The notes below the pieces were generated by a model. The model was not told the DNA's origin. It was given only the letters and a program-made list of their open reading frames with translations, and ran no database searches. Of a DNA stretch of 64,000 bases, positions 23,197 to 32,291 are shown piece by piece. Positions within the stretch are counted from its first letter, which is position 1; each line of letters opens with the position of its first letter. Both the position numbers and the translations under genes were made by a program. Origin of the DNA: Bombyx mori (Eukaryota > Arthropoda > Insecta > Lepidoptera > Bombycidae); assembly GCF_030269925.1 (NCBI RefSeq), contig NC_085128.1, positions 17,052,501 through 17,116,500 on the forward strand. Reading direction: 5' to 3'.

Positions 23197-23700
23197 CTGA
23201 CTCGGTGGTGCTGTAGTTAGCCGCCCTGGCCGTTGTGCCGAGGGTCGTGGGTTCGATTCCCGGGAAAATATTCGTGGGATGAACAGGTTTATTTGCTCTT
23301 TATTTAGTTGTTTATTATCTATATTTGTATATATTTAAACGAATATAAGGACTTTTTGGGGGAAACGCGAGGCGTGAGTTTGTGTGATTTGTTTTATTTT
23401 GACTATTTAGTGTTTCTTCAGGTTTAAATGTGTAATATCGGTGGTTTATTAACTGTTTAATATCTGTGAAAGTGCACAAATCTGGGAAAATGAAACAAAG
23501 CCGCTGAACGTAACTTCTCGGGATCTTCCAAAAAGTCCACTGAAAAAATCTCAGTAGGTAAATGACCACTACTGAGATTATATTTCATCCCATAACATCT
23601 CATATCATTTCATTTAATTTCATCCCAGTTGATTAATGTCTCAAATTAATCATCTTCATTTCATTTCATTTCACTTCACATCATATTATCATTTGTCATA
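23197..23700 (+). repeat. tRNA-headed SINE (non-Bm1), ill-defined 3' end
   Basis: The head at 23205-23265 has the pol III layout: an A-box-like TGGTGCTGTAGTTAGCCGC and a B box GGGTTCGATTCCC. The body is AT-rich. Near 23548-23581 an 11-bp inverted pair (AATCTCAGTAG / CTACTGAGATT) precedes TTTCA-rich repeats. It is probably a lepidopteran tRNA-derived SINE. A true tRNA is unlikely because there is no acceptor stem pairing. Confidence 0.5.
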
Positions 23701-23897
23701 AAAATAAGAATATAAATTATAATAACACATGACTTAAAGGTCTTAGTTACCAGGTCATAAAATCTCTTTAAAGAATCTATATAAGTATGTATGTCAGTCT
23801 CTGGTACCGATAACACAGGGAATCCTAAATTGGAATCAGATGACCGTTCGTAACTTGATCCCAATGATTTATTAAAAAAAAAAAAATTATAAGTAAT

Positions 23898-24150
23898 CTT
23901 GGCCAATTCTCCTGCCCTTCTCCCAGTCACTTGGTGTCGGCGCAACATGCTTTCTTCTTCAATACTCCTCTATCATATACCGTTTATTCACCCACTCCCC
24001 TTTTACACATAATATCGTCTTTCACGCAATTCACAATTTCTTCTTAGGTCTACCTCTTCCTCTATAGCCTTCCACATTCATAGAACACTATCTTACCAAC
24101 CTCATTGGCATTTCGTCTCATCACATGTCCATACCATCCAATAATCTTGG
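23898..24150 (-). repeat. RTE-like LINE 3' end
   Basis: Word-for-word collinear with 12594-12910 (CTCCTGCCCTTCTCCCAGTC, CACATAATATCGTCTTTCACG, CATTTCGTCTCATCACATGTC), with several frame-breaking differences. Confidence 0.7.
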
Positions 24151-24435
24151 CCAATGTAGTGTCTATATTACATTTCGCGGACTATAAAATAGTTATTTTC
24201 CATATTTATGGAGCCCAGAGCATTGTTTTACGTTGCCAATGAACCTTATAGTAAGTAAGCAAGTTATCCTGTGCCTTCAAGCGTTAGCACGTTATATTTT
24301 TACGTTCTATTTTTATGAGCATGTACTGGCTGTAAATAGTATCTGATTTATGATAGGCAATATGTTTATTTACTTTGACTTATTAAAAACCACATAATGG
24401 AAAACTTATCTTACTTTATGTTATAAACGTTTTAA

Positions 24436-24620
24436 TTCAACGGCCGTCTGGTGTAGTGGTAAGTGTCATGGGCACTACACAAGGGGGTCGCGGGTTCGAA
24501 TCCCGCCAAGGGAAGATATTTGTATGATATATATAAAATGTATTTTCCAGGATTTTGGATGTATATTAATTATATGTATGTGTATAATAAAAATCTTAAA
24601 TCTAACTATATTTCCGTTAT
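24436..24620 (+). repeat. tRNA-headed SINE head and body
   Basis: TCTGGTGTAGTGGTAAGTG (A-box-like) and GCGGGTTCGAATCCCGCC (B box with short stem) stand 25-30 bp apart, followed by an AT-rich body. Spacing and boxes fit a tRNA-derived SINE promoter. The 5' and 3' halves do not pair as an acceptor stem, so I do not call a tRNA gene. Confidence 0.6.
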
Positions 24621-24749
24621 TTAATGCAACAGAAGTTCTTTACGAACTTAGCACGGGACCAGTTAACGTGGCGCTATTGTTAGTAAATATTTACTATTTA
24701 TTAAAAAAAAATATTTTTTTACCTAAGCTTGAGCCTTGAGTGATTTTTA

Positions 24750-25106
24750 CAGCGTAACCTTAACTAGTAGGTGAGCTCACGGGACTCAAACCGGAGTGAT
24801 GCTAACACTGACCCTAGCAAGAGCAGTGCTTCGCAGAATCTGCCACCGGATCGGAAACGCGACCCACTGAGAAGATCCGGCGAGAAACCCAGTGGGTTGT
24901 GTCTATGGGTTGATTCGCTCGTCGAGCAAGCGACAGGTTCGACGAGGACGGTGATCGGTGCTTGTGGTACCTAAAATCACCGTTAATGGATCGGGAGAAT
25001 CCGTAATGACATGTTTTGGGCGACGTCGACTGTTTACCATTCTGTCTACAGGATCGGGTATATAGTTTCCAGCGGCCACGACAAGAGGGCTCTCATGTCG
25101 TGTAAA
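24750..25106 (-). mobile_element. Jockey LINE 3' end fragment
   Basis: The reverse complement matches the end of ORF2 and the 3' UTR of copy A: TAGTAGGTGAGCTCACGGG, GATCGGAAACGCGACCCACTG, GGCGACGTCGACTG and the final CGGCCACGACAAGAGGG. It stops at CATGTCGTG, close to the point where the 4376 copy also starts. Many substitutions and small indels make it older than copy A. Confidence 0.85.
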
Positions 25107-25550
25107 ATAATAATTAAATTATAGGTATATAAACCACCCTCGAAATCGGGACTTTCATTGCGTGCTGGCCTATTATGGACTACAGGTAGCCCTATAACAC
25201 GATAGATACGTTCCTACAAACTCGTGCGTTGAGCGAACCGTTACAGTTTCTAATCCTATGTGGATTAGAAACTAGTACAAAAAGTAGAGTAATTTTTCTG
25301 AATGAAAATCTCGACTATGGTTGTATGTTTTTTTTTTTCATTAACATAAAAAATAAGTAGTAAAATTTCGGTTATTCCCATAATAATATATTGTGTGATC
25401 ACAAAATGTTTGGGGCAATTTATCTTTTCGTGTTAGAGTGGAACCGTATTGCAACAGACCATCATATAGAAGGGTTAACTGAATTATGTAGTAATTAAAA
25501 CAGCAATTAGGGCATTAAAAATCATAGTTTTAGGCGTTTTAATGTCTTTT
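25107..25550. other. No gene recognised
   Basis: AT-rich; contains a short inverted pair, TTTCTAATCC / GGATTAGAAAC, near 25247-25272. Confidence 0.4.
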
Positions 25551-25878
25551 ATATGAAATACGTACTTAACAAATGTTCACGATCGACTTTCACGGTGAGG
25601 GAATAACATCGTGTAATCAAAATCAAACCAGCAAAATTATAATTTGCGTAATTACTGGTGGTAGGACGTCTTGCGAGTCCGCACGGGTAGGTACCACCAC
25701 CCTGCCTATTTCTGCCGTGAATCAGGTTTGAAGGGTAGAGCAGCCGTTCTACCTTAGAACTTATATTTCAATGTGTGTGGTGCATTTACGTTGTAAATAG
25801 ATGTCTACGGGCTCCAGTAACCACAGTAACCACTTAACACCATGTGGGCTGTGAGCTCACCCATTTAAGCAATAAAAA
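25551..25878 (+). repeat. Bm1 SINE, head lost
   Basis: It runs from TGAAATACGTACTTAACAAAT to the CAATAAAAAA tail, with a deletion in the GAATCAGGTTTGAAGGG region and a duplicated GTAACCACA near 25818-25835. The next repeat starts right at its A-tail. Confidence 0.85.
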
Positions 25879-26253
25879 AGATGTGTGGTGCCGTGGGACA
25901 CCGGATAGGAACGAAGTTCCTTATTATAAAAATATTAATTTTAAGTTCTATTCGAGGTATAAAGAAAATAAAACTGGAGGTTTCACAACAACCCACGGTC
26001 ACTCGGTAACGTGCGAACTTATAGTGGTACACTTCATTCACGGTTGTTTGCATAAGAGTTAGTGTATTGCGCAAACGAACGCTCTGAGATCGTGGTCAAT
26101 GAATGATAAAAAATATGTAATTTTTTGTACGTTATTACAAAGTTAAGTCGTTCACTGTGTGCATTACTAAAAAACATCTTACGTTACGGACGTTTTTTCG
26201 CAGTTAGGGTACCCCTCAACATCGTCCCATAAGAAACTTCGTTCCAAAAAAAA
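25879..26253. repeat. GGAACGAAGTTCC-ended repeat, copy 2
   Basis: The left end, ATGTGTGGTGCCGTGGGACA then CCGGATAGGAACGAAGTTCC, is followed by the same 60 bp as copy 1. The right end, TACGTTACGGACG to AACATCGTCCCATAAGAAAC then TTCGTTCC, is its inverted counterpart. The centre differs from copy 1 and contains words (CCCACGGTCA) seen just beyond copy 3 at 44430. Small open frames here are not genes. Confidence 0.6.
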
Positions 26254-26607
26254 ATATATATATAAACCCTTGAATGCTACTCTGAAACCCTACATGCGAA
26301 AGCTATTCACGAATGATGGTTAATTACCTCTTAGCTGGTCATTCGTGACGCTGACGACGTGGTCTCCACGTTCGGGTCAATAGCGATTCGTGACGTCACG
26401 TCCTGCAGCATTGTCATTCATTATCTCTTCTTTTCGGTGTTTCTTGTCGGTTTTATTTGAATAATGAATATGCCTTTTCTTTAAATACAATTACTACAGT
26501 TGTACTAATAGCTCTCGATAGGATATAGCTTCTCAAAATTTTTTTTATACTTAATGTATTTTTGGTTTTCTATTCGGATCTCAACTACGAAATTTTAATC
26601 TGTATAT
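26254..26607. other. No gene recognised
   Basis: Mixed composition; CATTCGTGACG / ATTCGTGACGTCACG words repeat near 26340-26400. Nothing coding. Confidence 0.4.
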
Positions 26608-26737
26608 TTTTTTTTATTGCTAGATGGTTGGACGAGCTCGCAGCCCACCTGGTGTTAAGTGGTTACTGGAGCCCATAGACATTTACGACGTAAATGCGCC
26701 ACCTACCTCGAGATATAAGTTCTAAGGTCTCAATATT
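26608..26737 (-). repeat. Bm1 SINE fragment
   Basis: T-run, GGACGAGCTCGCAGCCCACC through AAGTTCTAAGGTCTCAATA, then an abrupt switch to Helitron sequence. Confidence 0.8.
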
Positions 26738-27118
26738 TTGCACCCCTTTTTACAAAAATTACGCAGACGGAGGAGTATGAAATTTCCCACACTTATAGAG
26801 AATGTAAAGAAGGAGGGCAGAATGTTAATATTTTTTTAATTATGCATTAAAAATACATTAAATCAATAAAAATAACATTACACACACACCGTGTATTTCA
26901 CACACACACACACACACACACGCATTATCTTATATTTATTAATGACAACATTTTGTTTGTAATATTCTTTGTCTTTAATATTATTTGTCTATAGTGTAAT
27001 CTTGGCGAAATATTTGACTATAGAAATATAATAGTGTTTGTTAATAGAACCATAACAGTTTTGAAACTTATAATTTCAATTAATTATAGTCGAATTTCGA
27101 CTACCGGGGGACCACTAG
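26738..27118 (+). mobile_element. Helitron, 5'-truncated sibling of 5438-5850
   Basis: Collinear with 5438-5850 from the GCGCAGACGG-like segment onward. It has the identical 3' hairpin (TAGTCGAA-T-TTCGACTA), 11-base spacer and CTAG end followed by T. The TC-start is missing; the copy begins mid-element where a Bm1 fragment stops. It contains a CA dinucleotide run (about 26898-26921) that the sibling lacks. Confidence 0.85.
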
Positions 27119-27312
27119 TCAATTATTAAAATCCCACTGTAAAAACTAATCGCATCGATATCTATTAGGTTAGAATGTAACAAGAGATATGAACTATAAT
27201 TTTTGACAATTATTTTTCATTCTAATGTCGAAGAATAGTTACATAAGCTAGCTGTAGAGCTAAGACGTGCCAGTAAAAAGACTTAGAAGACCATGTACCT
27301 ATATCTCTCTCT

Positions 27313-27499
27313 ACTGGTGATAGGACCTCTTGTGAGTCCGCACGAGTAGGTACCACCACCCTGCCTATTTCTGCCATAAAGCAGTAATGCGTTTGTCGGC
27401 GGCATTTACGTTATAGATGTCTATGGGTTCCGGTAATCACTTAATACCAGGTGAGCCGTGAGCTCGTCCACCCATCTAAGCAATAAAAATAAAAAACTG
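27313..27499 (+). repeat. Bm1 SINE with internal deletion
   Basis: ACTGGTGATAGGACCTCTTG to the CAATAAAAATAAAA tail. The section between GCAGTAATGCGTTT and GGCATTTACGTTATAG has been deleted. Confidence 0.8.
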
Positions 27500-27536
27500 A
27501 TGGACCGTTTGGTGGGCTTTAATTTTCTTATTTGAT

Positions 27537-27757
27537 ACTAGCGACCCGCCCTCGCTTCGCTTCGGAAACTGTAATTTATTATTGATTTCTCCACTATTTA
27601 ATGGATGTTATTATACATATAAACCTTCCTCTTCAATCACTCTATCTATTAAAAAAACCGCATAAAAATCAGTTGCGTAGTTTTAAAGATTTAAGCATAC
27701 ATAGGGACATAGGGACAGAGAAAGCGACTTTGTATTACCTATACTATGTGGTGATTA
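27537..27757 (+). repeat. CTTCGCTTCGCTTCGG-type repeat, copy 2
   Basis: Collinear with 18097-18303 over its whole length (ACTAGCGACCCGCCCTCGCTT to CTATGTGGTGATTA), with small indels. Confidence 0.75.
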
Positions 27758-28656
27758 GTTTGTTTGGTATTCAGATTTGACTGTAATTTTACAAACAAAA
27801 ATAAAAGAGGCTAGCGGAAACGATTGAACAAAAACAGATGAAACCAATACTAATTGACCTCAGAATGACCTCACTCCTCTTGATATTTGAAGTCGAAGTT
27901 TCAATTGCACCTCATACCAATTATAATTGTACTAAAACGTGCCTTTAAATTAATTAGTTAATGCAAAAAGTATTACGTAGTTACATACAAAAGCTTTTTA
28001 ACGCACATTGTAAAGGTCAACGGCACGAGACTAAAAATATCGCAGCAATCCGGTATGCAAACTAAATTTAACACATAACAATTGAACAATATAAATACAG
28101 TGACATTTTACAGTCTGATCTTTTCAAGTTTGTCGAGTGTTCTAGAATAGGGGCTCTCAATGTAGTCGTCTTCTTCGTCTCCGGCACGTAAGTGTAGAAG
28201 ATATGGAAGAGAAAGAGTTCAATTGAAATAAATAATAGTTTAAAAAAACTAACAAAATACGCTTTTATAGAAAATCCAACTAAAAAAATAGAAATTCAAT
28301 TATAATAAATTTGAATTAAAAATAGTGTAAGAAAAAAGATTTTATTGTAAAAAAATTGTATTGTAAAAAAATCACAATACTACACGTATTGTGATTTTTT
28401 TCATTTTTCATCCTTAATACAAATTTCTCTTGTAATAGGGAATGCTGTGTGTAAGAGAAACGACCTAGCTCGCTTTGTCTTTTCCCTCTCTCCACGGTCG
28501 AGTGGTTCGCGAGACGCCGTGTCTATTTTCTCACTCTTACTCTTCCTAAGTTGTATCTTTTCTCTCTAGCCGTAACGAATCTGTAGCGAGTTAAATTTTA
28601 CTCTTAAGGCGCCTGAAAAAGTTTCACTTCACAAAAAGCTCAGTAGGACCTTTGTT
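27758..28656. other. No gene; one perfect hairpin
   Basis: AT-rich. It holds the hairpin at 28365-28401 and a GC-richer patch (28440-28640) ending in AAGTTTCACTTCAC. No gene was recognised. Confidence 0.4.
28365..28401. repeat. Perfect 16-bp palindrome, 5-nt loop
   Basis: AAAAAAATCACAATAC - TACAC - GTATTGTGATTTTTTT. It looks like a rho-independent terminator, but in this eukaryotic context it is probably just an AT-rich inverted repeat. Confidence 0.7.
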
Positions 28657-28826
28657 TCAGACATTTAAGCATTTTGTATAGTTCGTGTATACTGGTTTGA
28701 CCTCTTTCAGCATTTCAACATCCTTGGTGACACGATCCGGCGGCACACACATCAAGAGATCGTAAATAAGAGCGTGGCGTGTGTCACGCACGTAATATTT
28801 GAAGGTCGTAGCGCCGCGGGTATTAA
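28657..28826 (-). pseudogene. C-terminal part of an ORF interrupted by a LINE
   Basis: On the minus strand, the frame from the LINE boundary to the stop at 28657 encodes FKYYVRDTRHALIYDLL and then PPDRVTKDVEMLKEV, ending in KCLNV. It has the mixed composition of real coding sequence. The other part of the frame lies 9.8 kb away at 38681-38751; the two are in register through the 14-bp duplication. I do not recognise the protein. It may be a host exon or an older transposon ORF. Insertion of the LINE would inactivate it. Confidence 0.45.
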
Positions 28827-29120
28827 TTGCTAAAACGCAGAGAGAGAGAAGAAGGGTCGTCGTACCCCCTTTCGGGGGTACGGAACGGGCCTCGGGGCAA
28901 TCCCCACTGCCCGGGACGAAACTCCCTGCCACACAGGGCAGGGGTGATGTGGATGCAAGATGTTATACTAGGGGGGGGCTGTTCGTTATGCGCGTCTCGG
29001 CGCACTACATCGACAAAATAAATAAATACTTAAATATAATACGATGGGCTTGAATGGCTCCAGGGATGACGCCCGGCAGCAGGATCCTCCGGCGTCGTGT
29101 TGTCCTCTGCTTCCTAAAGC

Positions 29121-29125
<5 letters not shown>

Positions 29126-29179
<54 letters not shown>
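29126..29179 (-). repeat. 54-nt poly(T), A-tract of the minus-strand LINE
   Basis: A pure T-run on the plus strand, equal to a poly(A) after the LINE 3' UTR. It would be the natural 3' end of a Jockey element, yet the duplication that seems to bound the element lies 285 bp further on. Confidence 0.85.
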
Positions 29180-29350
29180 CCTTACTGACTAACTACAAGC
29201 TAACTAAAACTAAACTACACTACTATTTACAACAGCACAGGACAACAGTCAGCGGATACGAGGGGCCCGCCACCGGCCCCATGCCGCGGCCCCGCCTCTA
29301 CAAGTCAGAGGGGGAGCCGCGGCACTAGTAAGGCGCTCACCCGCTCCGGG

Positions 29351-29434
29351 CTCCCCAGAAGGGGAAGTCCGTCACGGGGAGGGGCCGACTTAAAACACTC
29401 CCCAAACGGGGGAGTGGTCCACCCTCGGGGGTGG
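29351..29434 (-). promoter_or_regulatory. Cluster of short GC hairpins in LINE 3' UTR
   Basis: Three stem-loops follow one another: CTCCCC-AGAA-GGGGAAG (29351-29367), CACTCCCC-AAACG-GGGGAGTG (29396-29416, perfect 8-bp stem) and CCACCC-TCGG-GGGTGG (29419-29434). A fourth, with a 9-bp stem and loop TTTC, is at 28861-28882. In LINEs, 3' UTR structure can help the reverse transcriptase find its template; this role is inference here. Confidence 0.5.
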
Positions 29435-29552
29435 AAAATGGGTCCCCATAGGGGGGCACCCCAACAATGTGGGGGGAAGTGACGAGTGTGGACAGCTCAG
29501 TCCCATGGGGGCACTCATTATGAGCACTCCCATATCACTCCGATTAAGCCGA

Positions 29553-32291
29553 CTATCTTACCATAGCCGGGGGTTCCAGTAGCTCCCTTGGTAGCGCCAG
29601 ACCATCAGGTGGTCTAGCGTGCAAGGGAGCTAAATTGTGGAGATGCTCGTGGGGTCCACCGTCAGCCCGCTCGTAAAGATTACGAGCTAGCCTCCGGATG
29701 AACTCCTCGAGCGACTCCACATCCAGATCCCGGGCGATTACGGCATTACTGACGTAACGCCCTGCTCCGACTATCGCGCGAAGAGCCAGATTCTGCTGGG
29801 CCTGTAACTTCACCCGCATGGCCTGCGGGATGAGGTGATACCAGGCCGCAGCTGCGTACGTGATACGGGAACGGACATACGTCTTATAAATGCCGAGCTT
29901 AGTCCTGACCGGCAACCTGGAGGCCAACACCGGCCGGAGGAGGAATCTCGCGTAGCGAGCGGCCGCCAACGCCAATTTGGCGTGGGCGGTCATCCTCAAA
30001 CTCCGGTCGATATCGACCCCCAAGTACCGGACGCTGGATCTAAACTCGACATTAGCGCCACGGAGACTGAGCTGTCCCGGGACGACTCTTGTGCGGACCG
30101 GACCGAAGAGAATAGCCGCGGTCTTCCCCACGTTGACCGCGACCCTCCATCGGTCCAGCCACTGGGGCAGTAAGTCCAATAACCTCTGCATCCTCGAAAT
30201 GGCCGCAGAGGGGAAGTTGGATGACGCGAAGTAGGCGCTGTCGTCGGCAAACAGCGCCAACTTCACGTCGGCTTCCCACGCTTCGAGGTTGCCCTCGAGC
30301 GTGGGAATGTCGTTGGTGTAGAGAGCGTAGAGGAATGGTGCCAGGACGCTCCCCTGCGGAACTCCGGCCGTGACTGGGCGCACCGACGACTTGGCGCCCT
30401 CGACCGCGACAAGGAAGGATCTTCCCTCCAGGTACGACCCCAGCAGTCGCACGTAGGCGTGCTGGAGGTCCGTGTTCTGCAACAGCTTGTGGATCAGTCC
30501 CGCATGCCAGACACGGTCGAAGGCCTTCTCGATGTCGAGAAAGACTGCGGCCGCGTACTGGCGCGCGTTGGTCCGATCCGCCAAGTGATGCATGACGCGG
30601 ACCAATTGCAGCGTTGTCGAGTGACCGCTACGAAACCCGAATTGCTCGGGTCTGAGAAGGATGTGCGGCGACATCCTTCTCAGCAGCAGCCGCTCGAACA
30701 ACTTGCCCACGTGCGACAGCAGCGTGATCGGACGGTAACTGGAGGGATTTCTCCTGTCCTTGCCGGGTTTGGGCAAGGCGATAACCTTGCCCAATTTCCA
30801 AATTCCCGGGAAGTGTCCTGTGGACAGAATGGAGTTGAACAGCCGTGTCATATATGACACGACCGTTTCAGGGAAGTGGAAAAAAGCGAGGGAGGGAATA
30901 CCGTCCTCGCCCGGCGCCTTGCGCCTCTTCATCCGCTTGATGATGAGGCGCAATTCGCTGGGAGTGATGAGATCACCATCTCCCAACGGTGGCACCGGGG
31001 AGGAGAGTAGGCTTGCTACGCTCTCTTCCACCGATTGGTGGAATGCGGCCTCTGAGGGTGCAGAGTCATTTGGAGCGAACTGCCGCTCCAGCATTTCGGC
31101 CAGGATATCGGCGCGGGCCTGAGCCGAGAAGCATCGGTTGCCCCTCTCGTCCACGAGTGGACAAGTCGGGGCAGGCCGATTTGAGAGCTGGCGACAAAGC
31201 CGGTGGAGGGATACTGAGGAGGGGTCCTCGCGGGCCTCCTCGATCCTCTCCTGCCAGGCATAGCCCCGAAAGGTGCTAATCTTTGTCGCCAGCTCCGCTT
31301 CCAGCTCGTTAAGCTCGCGCTTTATCCTGGGACAACGAGTTGTCGCCCAGAGCCTCCTCAAGCCCCTCTTCCGGCGAATAATCGCCTTCAGATGGGCCGG
31401 GAGTATACCTCTGGGCCCGCCGCTGGGCACAAGAGTCGTCGCCTGGTCGATCGCTCCCCTGATGGAGTCAACAAGGCGGGTTGCCGCATCGTCGACCCCA
31501 TCAGGGGTGTTGGGGTCCTGAATCACGGGAAGGTCGACTAGTCGTCTCTTAAAGAGCTCCCAGTCGACCTTCGGTCGTAGGGGCGAGGTCGCGACCCGGG
31601 TGAGCCCCATTCCCAGTGTCACCAGGATAGGGAGATGCGGGGTACCCAGGTCGTACAGTGCCTCGATCGTTACGGGGCACCGTAGCCCCTTGTGCACACA
31701 CACATCCAGCACATCGGGCTGGTAGCGCGCGGCGGTCGGGATGTGTGTGGGTTCGTCGGGGCCGACCACAGAGTAGTCGCCCCTATCGGCATCTTCTAAC
31801 AGCCGCCTGCCCACTGCTGAGTTAAGTCGGGAGCCCCACGCGACGTGCTTCGCGTTGAGGTCCCCGACCAGCAGAGCTGGGCGGCTGTCGTGATTCAGGG
31901 CCCGTCTTATGTCCTCGGGGTGAAATTCAGGCCCCGGGGGTCTATACGCGGCATAAATCCGCATATCTCCCCCCGAGGTGTGTACCCTCACACCGACTGA
32001 CCTTGTCGATGTGAAGGACAGCAAATCCAACTGATCATGCACCACGTCCCGCCTGACGAGGGCCGCAGTGCCCCTGAACGGCCGCCCGGCAGGGGTAAGC
32101 TCGTCACGTCGGTACATGAAGTAGTTTGGAATCCTGAACGCATCCCGAGGACGTAGCTTGGTCTCGCCCAGGAGCACAACCTCTGGGTTATACTCCCGGG
32201 CGAGAACAAGCAGGTCGTTCTTTCGGGACTTTATCCCGTCGGGGTTCCAATAAATGATGCGCAGCTCCTGGCTAGCCATTGAGCTGCGCAA
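29553..32291 (-). CDS. LINE ORF2: endonuclease and reverse transcriptase
   Basis: Open frame of 912 codons. The endonuclease comes first, with YWNPDG near residue 15, a GETKL motif holding the catalytic Glu, LVGDLNAKHVAWG, and TPHLPILV in place of the usual SDH motif (so the Asp/His pair at the end of the domain appears to be altered to PH). The reverse transcriptase follows: FLDIEKAFDRVW, TAGVPQGSVLAPFLYAL, and FADD at about 681-684, all with catalytic residues intact. No CCHC motif follows. The first ATG is at 32291, but the ATG at 32279, giving MASQELR, overlaps the ORF1 stop as ATGGCTAG and is the more likely start by reinitiation. Function: target nicking and target-primed reverse transcription of its own RNA. 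The clade is Jockey by similarity; activity is unknown. Confidence 0.9.
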   Translation of the reverse strand: MRSSMASQELRIIYWNPDGIKSRKNDLLVLAREYNPEVVLLGETKLRPRDAFRIPNYFMYRRDELTPAGRPFRGTAALVRRDVVHDQLDLLSFTSTRSVGVRVHTSGGDMRIYAAYRPPGPEFHPEDIRRALNHDSRPALLVGDLNAKHVAWGSRLNSAVGRRLLEDADRGDYSVVGPDEPTHIPTAARYQPDVLDVCVHKGLRCPVTIEALYDLGTPHLPILVTLGMGLTRVATSPLRPKVDWELFKRRLVDLPVIQDPNTPDGVDDAATRLVDSIRGAIDQATTLVPSGGPRGILPAHLKAIIRRKRGLRRLWATTRCPRIKRELNELEAELATKISTFRGYAWQERIEEAREDPSSVSLHRLCRQLSNRPAPTCPLVDERGNRCFSAQARADILAEMLERQFAPNDSAPSEAAFHQSVEESVASLLSSPVPPLGDGDLITPSELRLIIKRMKRRKAPGEDGIPSLAFFHFPETVVSYMTRLFNSILSTGHFPGIWKLGKVIALPKPGKDRRNPSSYRPITLLSHVGKLFERLLLRRMSPHILLRPEQFGFRSGHSTTLQLVRVMHHLADRTNARQYAAAVFLDIEKAFDRVWHAGLIHKLLQNTDLQHAYVRLLGSYLEGRSFLVAVEGAKSSVRPVTAGVPQGSVLAPFLYALYTNDIPTLEGNLEAWEADVKLALFADDSAYFASSNFPSAAISRMQRLLDLLPQWLDRWRVAVNVGKTAAILFGPVRTRVVPGQLSLRGANVEFRSSVRYLGVDIDRSLRMTAHAKLALAAARYARFLLRPVLASRLPVRTKLGIYKTYVRSRITYAAAAWYHLIPQAMRVKLQAQQNLALRAIVGAGRYVSNAVIARDLDVESLEEFIRRLARNLYERADGGPHEHLHNLAPLHARPPDGLALPRELLEPPAMVR

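Noticed and set aside
24436..24514. tRNA gene
   Set aside because: It has A and B boxes, but the ends do not form an acceptor stem and the sequence continues into a SINE-like AT-rich body.
28365..28401. Transcription terminator
   Set aside because: The perfect stem with T-run mimics a bacterial terminator, but the DNA is eukaryotic and no gene ends there.
29044..29328. Poly-phenylalanine ORF
   Set aside because: Created by translation of the 54-nt poly(T).
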